NCBI RefSeq assembly: GCF_017573505.1
Contig: NZ_JAGEOJ010000013.1
Coordinates: 248,001 to 312,000, forward strand
Direction of reading: 5' to 3'
From: Actinomadura barringtoniae
GTDB lineage: Bacteria; Actinomycetota; Actinomycetes; Streptosporangiales; Streptosporangiaceae
Length of the DNA: 64,000 bases
Shown here: in pieces, positions 16,817-25,441 of the stretch
How positions within the stretch are numbered: the first letter of the stretch is position 1
Layout: each line of letters starts with the position of its first letter
Notes under the pieces: model-generated
Told to the model about the DNA's origin: nothing
Seen by the model: the letters and a program-made list of their open reading frames with translations, nothing else
The model's database searches: none
Program-made: the position numbers and the translations under genes

Positions 16817-18298
16817 ATGACGACGCAGACCAAGAGTCCGGCTCAGGAGGCCGGGATCGATCGAGGGCTGATCCAGCTCGCGGTCGTGGTGGTGCTCGGG
16901 GCGATCATGACGATCCTCGACACCACGATCGTCAACGTCGCCCTGCCCACGCTCGGCAAGGACTTCGACGCCTCGCTCTCGTCCATCCAGTGGGTCGCGA
17001 CCGGCTACCTGCTCGCGCTCTCCATGGCTATCCCGCTGACCGGCTGGGCGGTCCAGCGCTTCGGCTCGCGAACGATGTGGCTCATCTCGCTGGGCCTGTT
17101 CATCGGCGGCTCGCTGCTGTGCGGCATGGCCTGGGACGTCACGTCGCTGGTCGCGTTCCGGATCGTCCAGGGGCTCGGCGGCGGCATGATCATGCCGGTC
17201 GGGCAGACGATGCTGGCCCGGGCGGCCGGGCCGGACCGGATGGGCCGGGTGATGAGCATCGTCTCGATCCCCGCGATGCTCGGGCCGGTGCTCGGACCGC
17301 TGCTCGGCGGCGTGATCGTGGACAACCTCAGCTGGCGCTGGATGTTCTATGTGAACGTGCCGCTCTGTGCGGTGGCGCTGATCGCCGCCGTACGCCTGCT
17401 GCCGCGCGACACCGAGCGCAACGCCGAGGCCAGGCTGGACTTCGTGGGAATGGCGCTGCTCTGCCCCGGCCTCGCGGCGCTGGTGTACGGGCTGTCGGAG
17501 GCGGGCGAGGGCGGCGACCTGAGCAACCCGCGCTTCCTGGCGGGCTCGATCGCGGGCGCGGTGCTGGTCGCGGCGTTCGTGGTGCACGCGCTGCGCAGGC
17601 GGGAGAACGCGCTGATCGACATCCGCCTCGTGCGCAGTCGCGCCTGGACGACCTCGACCGCGGGCCTCTTCTTCTACAGCGGCGCGATGTTCGGCCTGAT
17701 GATGCTGGTGCCGCTGTACGGATCGGTCGTACGAGGCGACAGCGCGCTCAGGGCCGGGATGCTGCTGTCCCCGCTGGGCGTGGGCGCGGCCATCGCGATG
17801 TCGCTGGCGGGCAAGCTGTCCGACCGGTACGGCGCGCGGCGGCTCGCTCCGATCGGACTGGTGGTGATCCTGGCGGGGATCCTCCTGCTCACCACGATCG
17901 ACGCCGGCACCGGGCGGACACTCGTCATGGGCGCGATGTTCCTCATCGGGATCGGTCACGGCGTGATGGCGCCGTCCCTGATGGCGGCCTCCTACCAGGG
18001 CCTGCCGCGCGCCTCGATCCCGTCCGCGACGACCGGATCGAACGTCCTGCTCCGCGTCGGCGGCTCGTTCGGCGTCGCCGCGATCGCGGTCATTCTCCAG
18101 CTGGCCATCCAGGACCACGTGCCGGGCGCGAGCGGCAACCTCAAGGAGGCCGCGGCGCAGCAGACCGCGCAGACTCCCGCGCAGCTCACCGCCGCCGTCA
18201 CCGACACCGTGTGGTGGGCGGCCGCGATCGCGGCGCTCGCGCTGATCCCGCTCCTGCTGTTGCCGAGCAAGATTCGTCCAAAGAACGAAGATCAATGA
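16817..18298 (+). CDS. DHA2-family (14-TM) MFS multidrug exporter
   Basis: 493 residues, 14 membrane helices. Helix 1 ends MTILDTTIVNVALPTLG; helix 5 carries the antiporter motif (MLGPVLGPLLGGVIVDNLSWRW region). This is the EmrB/LfrA-type proton-coupled drug exporter. The ATG at 16817 has a strong GAAAGGAGGG ribosome site. Divergence from a TetR gene and the operator array suggest induction by the drug it exports. The substrate is unknown. Confidence 0.93.
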   Translation: MTTQTKSPAQEAGIDRGLIQLAVVVVLGAIMTILDTTIVNVALPTLGKDFDASLSSIQWVATGYLLALSMAIPLTGWAVQRFGSRTMWLISLGLFIGGSLLCGMAWDVTSLVAFRIVQGLGGGMIMPVGQTMLARAAGPDRMGRVMSIVSIPAMLGPVLGPLLGGVIVDNLSWRWMFYVNVPLCAVALIAAVRLLPRDTERNAEARLDFVGMALLCPGLAALVYGLSEAGEGGDLSNPRFLAGSIAGAVLVAAFVVHALRRRENALIDIRLVRSRAWTTSTAGLFFYSGAMFGLMMLVPLYGSVVRGDSALRAGMLLSPLGVGAAIAMSLAGKLSDRYGARRLAPIGLVVILAGILLLTTIDAGTGRTLVMGAMFLIGIGHGVMAPSLMAASYQGLPRASIPSATTGSNVLLRVGGSFGVAAIAVILQLAIQDHVPGASGNLKEAAAQQTAQTPAQLTAAVTDTVWWAAAIAALALIPLLLLPSKIRPKNEDQ

Positions 18299-18409
18299 AA
18301 TCCCGGGAAACGGTCGATTCCGGGGCCGACTCGTACCACACTGGCGTGCCGAAACGCTTGATCATCGCGCCTGCGATGGTCACTCCCCGTTCCTGAGGAG
18401 AGACGTCAA

Positions 18410-19441
18410 GTGCTGACAAGGAAAGCCCCCATAGCCGTCGCCGCCCTCGCGCTCGCCCTCACCGGGTGCACCTCGCAGGGGGCGGCGGGCCTGAAGTCCG
18501 CCAACGGCCCCGAGGCCCGGAGCGGCACCCAGGCGCAGAACGACGCGGCGATCGCGGCGGCCCAGGCGGCCAGCCCGTTCTACATCGACCCGACCTCCAA
18601 TCCGGCGGTCTGGGCCAAGAAGAACCCGCGCGACTCCCGTGCCGCCGCCATCAAGAAGTCCATCGCGACCAAGCCGATGGCCAAGTGGTTCGGCAACTGG
18701 AACGCCAACATCGGCAAGGACGTGTCGTCCTACGTGGGCGCCGCGGCCAAGGCGAAGAAGACCCCGATCCTGGTCGCGTACAACATCACCGACCGCGACT
18801 GCAAGGGCGCTTCGCAGGGCGGTGCCGGCAGCGCCGCCGCGTACCGCACGTGGATCTCCAAGTTCGCCACCGCGATCGGCAAGCGCAGCGCCGTCGTGGT
18901 GATCGAGCCGGACGCCGTCGCGCAGCTCGACTGCCTGCCGAAGGCCGCGCAGAAGACCCGCACCGCGCTGCTGAAGTACGCGACGCAGCAGCTCAAGGCC
19001 AAGGCGCCGAAGGCCAAGGCCTACCTCGACGGCGGCAACGCCAAGTGGATCGCCCCGGCGACCATGGCGTCACGGCTGAACGCGGCGGGCCTGAAGAACG
19101 TCCGCGGCTTCGCCGTGAACGTGTCGAACTTCTACACGACGGCCCAGTCCGTCGCGTACGCCAAGAAGGTCAACAGCAGCCTCAAGGCCAAGAGCGGCTA
19201 CGCGCGGCGCTACATCGTCGACACCTCGCGCAACGGCAAGGGCGCCATCGCGGGTCAGTGGTGCAACCCGGCAGGCCGCAAGCTCGGCACGACCTCCCGC
19301 ACGGGCGGCACGTCCGGCGCCGAGTACCTGCTGTGGATCAAGGTGCCCGGCGACTCCGACGGCCCGTGCGGCGTCGGCGCCGGCATCCCCGCCGGAACGT
19401 TCAGCCCGGCGCTGGCCGGCCGCCTGATCAAGGGCAGCTGA
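18410..19441 (+). CDS. Glycoside hydrolase family 6 (cellulase-type) lipoprotein
   Basis: 343 residues. A lipoprotein signal ends LALTGC. The GH6 barrel includes SPFYIDP near the start, the DRDCKGAS loop, the active-site strand VVVIEPDAVAQLDCLP and the late motif LLWIKVPGDSDGPCG, which carry the family's catalytic aspartates. No cellulose-binding module is present, so it may act on short or cell-associated glucans. It starts at GTG 18410 with TGAGGAGAG upstream. GH6 enzymes cleave beta-1,4-glucan with inversion. Paired Cys residues fit extracytoplasmic folding. Confidence 0.92.
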   Translation: MLTRKAPIAVAALALALTGCTSQGAAGLKSANGPEARSGTQAQNDAAIAAAQAASPFYIDPTSNPAVWAKKNPRDSRAAAIKKSIATKPMAKWFGNWNANIGKDVSSYVGAAAKAKKTPILVAYNITDRDCKGASQGGAGSAAAYRTWISKFATAIGKRSAVVVIEPDAVAQLDCLPKAAQKTRTALLKYATQQLKAKAPKAKAYLDGGNAKWIAPATMASRLNAAGLKNVRGFAVNVSNFYTTAQSVAYAKKVNSSLKAKSGYARRYIVDTSRNGKGAIAGQWCNPAGRKLGTTSRTGGTSGAEYLLWIKVPGDSDGPCGVGAGIPAGTFSPALAGRLIKGS

Positions 19442-19514
19442 CCCTCCGTACAAGCTTCGGATAGGTTCCGGACGCGCCCGCTACTCCCTTTTCGCGTCCG
19501 GAACCCGCCCGTGT

Positions 19515-19556
19515 GCACGGCCCGGCCCGTTCGGGGGCTCAGCGGCCGGGCCGTGC
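19515..19556. terminator. Bidirectional hairpin terminator
   Basis: A perfect 13-bp inverted repeat (GCACGGCCCGGCC at 19515-19527, complement at 19544-19556) lies between the convergent GH6 gene and the export operon. Confidence 0.82.
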
Positions 19557-19576
19557 CTCAGGGGTGGCGCTGCGGA

Positions 19577-20029
19577 TCACCGCCCCTGGCCCTCCTGCCC
19601 CCGCTGGCCCCGCTGCGGGGCCAGCGACGAGCACGCCTTCATCGCCTTCTGCTGCTCGGCCGACATCGACCGCATGGGACCCGGCGCACCGCTCGGACGC
19701 CCGCTGGGACGCCCGCTCGGCCAGTTGCTCGGCCGCCCCGAGGGCATCCCGGACGGCCGGCCCGAGGGCGCACCCGAAGGAGCACCCGAGGGCGCACCCG
19801 AAGGAGCGCCGGACGGCGCGCCTGAGGGCTGCCCGCCACGACGGCCGCCCCGGTCGGGCATCTTCACGCCCTGCTTCTCCATGCAGCTGCGGAACGCGGC
19901 CATCGGATCGGCTCCGCCCGAAGGCCTGCCGGACGCCGGCGACGCCGCGTTGCCGTTCCCGCCGCACGCGGCTGTCGCGAGCAGCACGCCGCCCGCCGCG
20001 GCCACGAGTCCCATACGCCCTAGCTTCAT
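19577..20029 (-). CDS. Small lipoprotein with PSGAPSG repeats
   Basis: 150 residues. A lipobox signal (LLATAAC) is followed by FRSCMEKQGVKMPD, a central run of PSGAPSG/PSGRPSG repeats, then QQKAMKACSSLAP. The pattern (R)xCM(E/R)xxGV...P....ACxxLxP is common in actinobacterial lipoproteins encoded beside MacAB-like exporters. The two conserved Cys may pair. It is the last gene of the operon, and its ATG overlaps the upstream stop (ATGA). It may be a substrate or partner of the exporter; function unknown. Confidence 0.82.
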   Translation of the reverse strand: MKLGRMGLVAAAGGVLLATAACGGNGNAASPASGRPSGGADPMAAFRSCMEKQGVKMPDRGGRRGGQPSGAPSGAPSGAPSGAPSGAPSGRPSGMPSGRPSNWPSGRPSGRPSGAPGPMRSMSAEQQKAMKACSSLAPQRGQRGQEGQGR

Positions 20030-20967
20030 CGTCGCTCCTGCTGGTTGACCGAGGTCGCGGTGACCGTGCCGTCCTTGCCCGCCGAGCCCCGTACGACGAC
20101 GGTGGCGCCGGCCTTCAGGTCCTTGGCGGTGCCGGACGCGGAGATCTGGACGCGGGTGGATCCGCTGGTCGAGACCTTGACCGTCTTGCCGTCGGCCGTC
20201 TTCAGATAGATCGTTCCGCCGACGACCTTGCTGACGGTGCCCATGGTCACGTCGCCGCCGCCGAAGCCGCCGAACCCGCCCCCGAAGCCTCCGCTCGGGC
20301 GCTGACCCGAGCCCTGGCCCGTGCCCTGACCCGGGGCCTGACCCGGGGCCTGACCCGGGGCGCCGCCGCCGGGCCCGCCATAGCCACCGAAGCCGCCATA
20401 GCCACCGCCCGAACGACCTGCGCCCGGCGCGCCGCCGCCCGCCACGTTCGGCGAGTTGTTGTCGTCCTTCGACCAGGCCTTCTGCGCCTGGACGCCGCCC
20501 AGGAACCCGGCGACGATCAGGACGCCGGCGCCCAGGTAGACGGTCACGCCGGGCAGCGCGCGCGGCCGGGGCCGCGCCTCCGCCAGCTCGGTATCGAGGT
20601 CGTCCTTGAACGGCGACGTCGACAGCAGCTCGCTCTCACCGAACCCGCCGCTCTCACCTGACGCACCGTCGTCACCGGACGCACCGCCGCCGGACGCCCC
20701 GCCACTGCCGGACGCCCCGCCACCACCGGACGCTCGGCCATCGTCGGACGTCCTGCCCTCGCCGGACGCCCTGCCGTTGCCGGACCTCCCGGGCCATCCG
20801 GACGCCCCGGGCGGCTCAGGCACCCCGGAAGCCCCGGACATGCCGGACGCGCCGGGCGGTGGCCCGGGCTCGCCGCTTCTGCCGCCCTCGCCGTAGTCGC
20901 CGGCCTCGCCGATTCCGTGTGGGGACACGTTCGTTTCTCCTCGCGAACGACGCCTGGATTCACTCAT
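20026..20967 (-). CDS. Single-pass membrane protein with DUF5666-like C-terminal domain
   Basis: 313 residues. A long Gly/Ser/Pro/Ala-rich cytoplasmic half (1-135) precedes one TM helix (GVTVYLGAGVLIVAGFLGG) at about 145-163. A Gly-rich linker follows, then a C-terminal beta domain of about 75 residues (TMGTVSKVVGGTIYLKTADG, then KAGATVVVRGS) that resembles DUF5666, an OB-like repeat fold. It sits between the MacB-like permease and the lipoprotein with tight spacing, so it is likely an accessory of the exporter. Very low-complexity ends make exact homology hard to call. Confidence 0.75.
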   Translation of the reverse strand: MSESRRRSRGETNVSPHGIGEAGDYGEGGRSGEPGPPPGASGMSGASGVPEPPGASGWPGRSGNGRASGEGRTSDDGRASGGGGASGSGGASGGGASGDDGASGESGGFGESELLSTSPFKDDLDTELAEARPRPRALPGVTVYLGAGVLIVAGFLGGVQAQKAWSKDDNNSPNVAGGGAPGAGRSGGGYGGFGGYGGPGGGAPGQAPGQAPGQGTGQGSGQRPSGGFGGGFGGFGGGDVTMGTVSKVVGGTIYLKTADGKTVKVSTSGSTRVQISASGTAKDLKAGATVVVRGSAGKDGTVTATSVNQQERR

Positions 20968-20973
20968 GACGCC

Positions 20974-22299
20974 TCACTCATGACGCAGCGCCTCGATGGG
21001 ACGCAGGTTGGCGGCGCGGCTCGCCGGCAGGCTGCCGAAGAACAGGCCGATGGCGACCGACACCCCGAGCGCCAGCACGATCGAGGACGGGACGATGACG
21101 GGTTGCACGCCGACGATGGTGAACAGGCTCCCGATCACCCCGGCGACGACGCCGAGGATGCCGCCGACCAGGCTGAGCAGCGTCGCCTCGGCCATGAACT
21201 GGCCGAGGATCGCGCCGCGCGGCGCGCCGATCGCCTTGCGGATGCCGATCTCCCTGGTCCGTTCGGTGACCGTGACCAGCATGATGTTGGTGATCCCGAT
21301 GCCGCCGACCAGCAGGCTGATCGCGGCGACCGCGCCGAGCAGGACGGTGAACGTCTTGTTCGACTCGCTCACCGCCGACTGGATGCTCGCCTGGTTGGTC
21401 ACCTGGAAGTCGGCGCTGGCGGTGCCGGTGATGTCGTGCCGCTGGTCCAGGATGTCGGTGACCTCGGCCTGCGCGGCGTCGACGACGCCCGAGTCCTTGG
21501 CCTCCACGACGATCTGGTCGACGCCGCCGTAGCCGGTGAGCGTCTCCCGTACGGTGCTGATCGGGGCGATCACGACGCTGTCGGCGTCCATGAAGCTGGA
21601 CGAGGACGAGCCGCTCTCCTTCAGCACGCCGACCACGGTGAACTCGGCGCCGGACACCGTCATCTTCTTGCCGACGGCGCCGGTCTGCCCGAACAGGTCC
21701 TCGGCGACGGTGTTGCCGATCACCGCGACCTTGTTGCCCGCGGTCACGTCGGCGTCGGTGAACCCGCTGCCGAGCCGCACGGTCTTGTTGGCGGCCGAGA
21801 AGTAGGTCGGCGTCGTGCCGATGAACTGGTTCACGGTCGCGCTGCCGCTGAGGTACGTCGCGGTGACCTGCGAGGAGTTGACGACGGGCGACGCGCTCTT
21901 CACCGAGGGCGCGTTCACCTTGTCGACGAGCGCCGCCGCGTCCGCCATGGTCAGGTCGTGCGCCTGCGTACGCGGCCCGCTGCTCTGCGACGAGCCACCG
22001 GCACCGGCTCCCGCTCCCCCGGGACCGCCGCCACCGCCCGGACCGCCGCCACCGCCGAAGCCTCCGAACCCGCCACGCCCGCCGAAGCCACCACCCGTGG
22101 TGGACTTCGTGACCGTGAGCGAGTTCGCGCCCAGCCGCTGGATGCTCTTCTTGATGGCCTCGGACGAGCCGTTGCCGACAGCGACCAGCACGATCACGGC
22201 CGCGACGCCGATCAGGATGCCGAGCGTCGTCAGCCCGCTGCGCATCTTGTTCGCGTTCAGCCCGCGCACCGCGAACCGCAGGATCTCCGCCGCGTTCAT
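20974..22299 (-). CDS. MacB-like ABC transporter permease
   Basis: 441 residues with the MacB/FtsX type VII layout: an N-terminal TM helix (SGLTTLGILIGVAAVIVLVAVG), a large extracytoplasmic MacB-PCD domain (about 60-290) and three C-terminal TM helices (LLGAVAAISLLVGGIGITNIMLV onward). The conserved TEREREIGIRKAIGA-type coupling motif is present as TERTREIGIRKAIGA. The extracytoplasmic part carries a Gly-rich GGFGGRGG insert. The start ATG overlaps the ATPase stop (ATGA at 22296). Such permeases do mechanotransmission rather than classic transport. Confidence 0.93.
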   Translation of the reverse strand: MNAAEILRFAVRGLNANKMRSGLTTLGILIGVAAVIVLVAVGNGSSEAIKKSIQRLGANSLTVTKSTTGGGFGGRGGFGGFGGGGGPGGGGGPGGAGAGAGGSSQSSGPRTQAHDLTMADAAALVDKVNAPSVKSASPVVNSSQVTATYLSGSATVNQFIGTTPTYFSAANKTVRLGSGFTDADVTAGNKVAVIGNTVAEDLFGQTGAVGKKMTVSGAEFTVVGVLKESGSSSSSFMDADSVVIAPISTVRETLTGYGGVDQIVVEAKDSGVVDAAQAEVTDILDQRHDITGTASADFQVTNQASIQSAVSESNKTFTVLLGAVAAISLLVGGIGITNIMLVTVTERTREIGIRKAIGAPRGAILGQFMAEATLLSLVGGILGVVAGVIGSLFTIVGVQPVIVPSSIVLALGVSVAIGLFFGSLPASRAANLRPIEALRHE

Positions 22300-23084
22300 C
22301 GCGCGCCCTCCCGCGTCCAGGCGAGGCGCGGCGGCGGGGCGGCCACCGCGGACTCGCGCCGGTCGTCGGCGATCCGCCCGTCCACCAGCCGGATGATCCG
22401 CTTGGCGTGCGCGGCCACCTCGGCCTCGTGTGTGATGACGACGAGCGTGCGTCCCGACAGGCTGAGCCGGTCGAAGATGGCGAGCACCTCGGCGGTGGAA
22501 CGGCTGTCCAGCGCGCCCGTCGGCTCGTCGGCCAGCAGCAGCGTCGGCGCCGTGACCAGCGCCCGCGCGACCGCGACGCGCTGCTGCTGCCCGCCCGACA
22601 GCTCGTTCGGCTCGTGCCCGAGCCGGTCCGACAGACCGACCTCGGCGAGCGCCGCGAGGGCGCGCCTGCGCCGCTCGTCCTTCTTCACGCCGCCGTACGC
22701 GAGGGGCAGCTCGACGTTGGCCAGCGCGGTCATCCGCGGGATGAGGTTGAACGACTGGAAGATGAAGCCGAGCTTGCGGTTGCGCAGGATCGACAGCCGC
22801 CGTTCGTCCAGGCCGCCGACGTCCAGGCCGTCCAGCCGGTAGCGGCCGTCGCTCGGCACGTCCAGGCACCCGATGATGTTCATCAGCGTGGACTTGCCGG
22901 ACCCGGAGGCGCCCATGATCGCCACGTAGTCGCCGCGTTCGACCGACAGCGTCAGGCCGCGCAGCGCGTGCACGGCCGTGTCGCCCTCGCCGTAGACCTT
23001 GGTGACGGCCTGCAGATCGAGAACGGGCGCGCCGGGCTCCAGGGACCCCGCGACCGGAACGCCCCGAGCGCCCAGGGCGGTCAT
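22296..23084 (-). CDS. MacB-like ABC transporter ATPase
   Basis: 262 residues. Walker A is GASGSGKST, the signature is LSGGQQQRVAVARAL, Walker B is LLLADEPTGALD, and the H-loop follows in VVITHE. The signature and the IIGCLDVPSDG stretch are those of the LolD/MacB subgroup. The ATG overlaps the adaptor stop (ATGA at 23081-23084). The N-terminal 20 residues are extra to the family. Confidence 0.95.
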   Translation of the reverse strand: MTALGARGVPVAGSLEPGAPVLDLQAVTKVYGEGDTAVHALRGLTLSVERGDYVAIMGASGSGKSTLMNIIGCLDVPSDGRYRLDGLDVGGLDERRLSILRNRKLGFIFQSFNLIPRMTALANVELPLAYGGVKKDERRRRALAALAEVGLSDRLGHEPNELSGGQQQRVAVARALVTAPTLLLADEPTGALDSRSTAEVLAIFDRLSLSGRTLVVITHEAEVAAHAKRIIRLVDGRIADDRRESAVAAPPPRLAWTREGAR

Positions 23085-24334
23085 CGGCGCGTCCCGCCGC
23101 CGCGAGCCCCGCCGCCGGCGCCGCCCGCGCCGCCGCCGAAGCCGCCGCCCGGAGCACCGCCGCCCGGGAAACGCAGGTTGGTCGTCCCTGTGCCGGTGGT
23201 CGTGCTGGTGATGACGATCTGGTCGCCCTCCTCCAGCCCGGACTTGATCTCGGTGCCCTGGTCGCCCTTGATCCCGGTCTCGACGGTCTTCACGACCTGC
23301 TTGCCGTTCACCATCACGGTCACGGTGCTCTGCCCGCCCGCGGTCTTGATCGCAGCGGTCGGCACGTAGAGGACGTCGCTGGCGCTGCCGGTGACGATCT
23401 CCACGGTGGACGTCTGGCCGACCCGCACGCCGGACGGAACCTCGGTCAGCTTGATCGTGACCGGGTAGGTGACCACGTTGTTGGTCGTGGTCGGCGAGAC
23501 CGCGATCTCGCTGATCTTCCCGGTCGCGGTCTTGCCGGTGAGCGCGTCGAACGTGACGGTCGCCTTCTGCCCGACCTTCAGCTTGGTCGTGTCGGACTCG
23601 GTGAAGTTCCCCTGGATCTCCAGCGACTTGGTGTCGACGAGCTCGAAGAAGCCCGAGGACGACCCGCTCCCGGACGACGACGAGGACGAGGACGAACCCG
23701 AGCCACCCGATCCGGAGCCCGATCCCGTTCCAGAGCCCGAGCCCCCACTGCCCGAGGACGACGAGGAACTGGACGAGGAGGACGCCGACGACGACCCGCT
23801 GGAGGAGTCCCCGACGTCGCCGTTGACCGCCGTGATCGTTCCGCCGAACGGCGCCTTGAGCACGGTGTCCGACAGCGTCTGCTCCGCGGAACGGTAGGCG
23901 TTCTTGGCCTGCACGTAGCTCGAGTAGGCCTTCGCGTAGGCGTCGGCCTTGGAGCTGCTGGTGCCGCTGAGCGTGTCGGCGGCCGCGTCGTAGGTGAGCC
24001 GCGCCGCCTCCAGGCTGTCCTGGGCCGAGCTCTGGTCGAGGCTGCCGAGCACGTCTCCCTTGGAGACCTTGTCGCCGGCCTTGACGTAGATCTTCTTGAC
24101 CGTGCCGGACGTGCCGAAGCTCAGCGAGCGGCTGCGGGCGCTGGCGACCGAGCCGGAGGCCGACACCGACGACTGGACCGTCCCGCGCGCGACCTGGGAG
24201 ACGCGCTGGCGCCCCTGTTGCGCTTGCGCGCCGTCATCGGCGAGCGTGAAGTAGGCGGCGCCGACCCCGGCGACCAGCAGCACGCCGAGCGCGCCGTTGA
24301 CCAGCAGAGTCCTGCGCTTGAGGGGCGATTTCAT
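23081..24334 (-). CDS. MacA/HlyD-like membrane-fusion (adaptor) protein with Ser/Gly-rich insert
   Basis: 417 residues. An N-terminal signal anchor (LLVNGALGVLLVAGVGAAYF) is followed by the lipoyl/barrel-sandwich half (GTVKKIYVKAGDKVSKGDVLGSLD), a short helical hairpin, the second lipoyl half (LKAPFGGTITAVNGDVGD) and beta-barrel domains. A run of about 60 residues that is almost only Ser and Gly (roughly 178-238) interrupts the second lipoyl half. The tail is Gly-rich. It is the first gene of the five-gene operon. Adaptors in Gram-positives couple the ABC pump to substrate outside the membrane. Confidence 0.9.
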   Translation of the reverse strand: MKSPLKRRTLLVNGALGVLLVAGVGAAYFTLADDGAQAQQGRQRVSQVARGTVQSSVSASGSVASARSRSLSFGTSGTVKKIYVKAGDKVSKGDVLGSLDQSSAQDSLEAARLTYDAAADTLSGTSSSKADAYAKAYSSYVQAKNAYRSAEQTLSDTVLKAPFGGTITAVNGDVGDSSSGSSSASSSSSSSSSSGSGGSGSGTGSGSGSGGSGSSSSSSSSGSGSSSGFFELVDTKSLEIQGNFTESDTTKLKVGQKATVTFDALTGKTATGKISEIAVSPTTTNNVVTYPVTIKLTEVPSGVRVGQTSTVEIVTGSASDVLYVPTAAIKTAGGQSTVTVMVNGKQVVKTVETGIKGDQGTEIKSGLEEGDQIVITSTTTGTGTTNLRFPGGGAPGGGFGGGAGGAGGGARGGGTRR

Positions 24335-24470
24335 ATGCCGCAGGCTCGTAGCGTGATCTTGTCGGATTCTGATCTGAACCTAAGAAATCCATGAAATCGC
24401 GTCGCGCCCCCTTGCCAAATCTTGCGAACCCCCGCGAAATAGACATCTCGCACGGGCTGTTGCCCAGGTC

Positions 24471-25238
24471 ATGGGCACACAACAGGGCAGTCCCTCGGCC
24501 AAGACCCGCGTCCGTGTCGAACAGGGCGTCAAGCGGGTCCGTGCTTACCTCGGCGGCCGGGTGGTGGTCGATTCCCTCAGGTCGCACTTCGTCTGGGAGA
24601 ACCCGAGCTACCCCACCTACTACTTCCCGCTGGAAGACGTACGGGCCGAGCTCGTACATGACGGTCCGGGCAAGCGTTCACCCAGCCGCGGCGACTCGAC
24701 CGCCTACACGGTGAAGGTCGACGGCGCTGATGCGCCGGGCGCGGCACTGCGGTACGAGGACTCGCCGGTCGAGGAGTTGCGCGGCCTGGTGCGCCTGGAC
24801 TGGAACGCGATGGATTCCTGGTTCGAGGAGGACGAGGAGGTCTTCGTCCACCCGCGCAGCCCGTACACCCGCGTCGACATCCTGCCGAGTTCGCGCCACA
24901 TCCGCGTCGAGGTGGCGGGCGTGACGGTCGCCGAGTCCTCCAACGCCCGGTTGCTCTTCGAGACCGGGCTGCCGGTGCGCTACTACCTGCCCAAGCCCGA
25001 TGTACGGATGGACCTGCTGGAGGCCACCGAGACCACCACCGGCTGCCCCTACAAGGGCTGGGCGCACTACTGGGCCATCCGCGCGGGCGGCGACGTCCAC
25101 CCCGATCTCGCCTGGGGCTACAGTTCGCCGCTCCCTGAGGGTGAGCGCGTGGGCGGCATGGTCTGCTTCTACAACGAGAAGGTCGACATCTACGTCGACG
25201 GCGTGCGCGAGGAGCGTCCCAAGACGAAGTTCTCCTGA
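24471..25238 (+). CDS. Tandem DUF427-domain protein
   Basis: 255 residues made of two copies of the DUF427 fold. The first is about 10-110 (VRAYLGGRVVVDSLRSHFVWE...YYFPLEDV), the second about 125-245 (IRVEVAGVTVAESSNARLLFE...YYLPKPDVRMD..., TTTGCPYKGWAHYW, VCFYNEKVDIYVDG). The family is widespread in actinobacteria and of unknown function; the conserved CPYKG and Tyr residues suggest a binding pocket. It is a monocistronic gene, divergent from the export operon. Confidence 0.88.
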   Translation: MGTQQGSPSAKTRVRVEQGVKRVRAYLGGRVVVDSLRSHFVWENPSYPTYYFPLEDVRAELVHDGPGKRSPSRGDSTAYTVKVDGADAPGAALRYEDSPVEELRGLVRLDWNAMDSWFEEDEEVFVHPRSPYTRVDILPSSRHIRVEVAGVTVAESSNARLLFETGLPVRYYLPKPDVRMDLLEATETTTGCPYKGWAHYWAIRAGGDVHPDLAWGYSSPLPEGERVGGMVCFYNEKVDIYVDGVREERPKTKFS

Positions 25239-25303
25239 TGACTTCCTGAGGTCAGCACAGGGTTTCTGCGCTAGGCGCGCACTCTGACCGAACAACTTAT
25301 CAA

Positions 25304-25351
25304 CGGGCATTACACCACTCGATGTCACATTTTGGGATGGTGTGATGCCCG
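25304..25351. terminator. Hairpin between the DUF427 gene and the desaturase operon
   Basis: CGGGCATTACACCA (25304-25317) pairs with TGGTGTGATGCCCG (25338-25351) at 13 of 14 positions, with a 20-nt loop. It could terminate the DUF427 transcript. It could equally be a protein-binding dyad of the downstream promoter. Confidence 0.5.
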
Positions 25352-25388
25352 TCCCATTTGTCATAGAAGCCTTGCCCATAAACCTTCG

Positions 25389-25418
25389 CCTACGTAACCG
25401 TAGGTTACGCAAGCGTAA
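25389..25418 (+). promoter_or_regulatory. Overlapping operator-like palindromes upstream of the desaturase operon
   Basis: Two perfect dyads lie 24-53 bp before the ferredoxin reductase start: CGTAACC-GTA-GGTTACG (25393-25409) and TTACGC-AA-GCGTAA (25405-25418). They share the GTTACG segment. An outer CCTACG/CGTAGG pair (25389-25404) overlaps them too. TTAC/GTAA dyads are typical of TetR-family regulators of lipid genes; the regulator is not in the window. Confidence 0.65.
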
Positions 25419-25441
25419 GTTAGCGCCCCGGGGGAGGCCCC

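Noticed and set aside
16061..18295. Very long - strand open frame antisense to the DHA2 exporter
   Set aside because: Its composition (Arg/His/Asp/Gln) and lack of any domain are those of a GC-rich shadow; the + strand frame encodes a clear 14-TM transporter.
20917..22842. Long + strand open frame over the MacB permease and ATPase
   Set aside because: Reverse-strand shadow of two genes with full family motifs.
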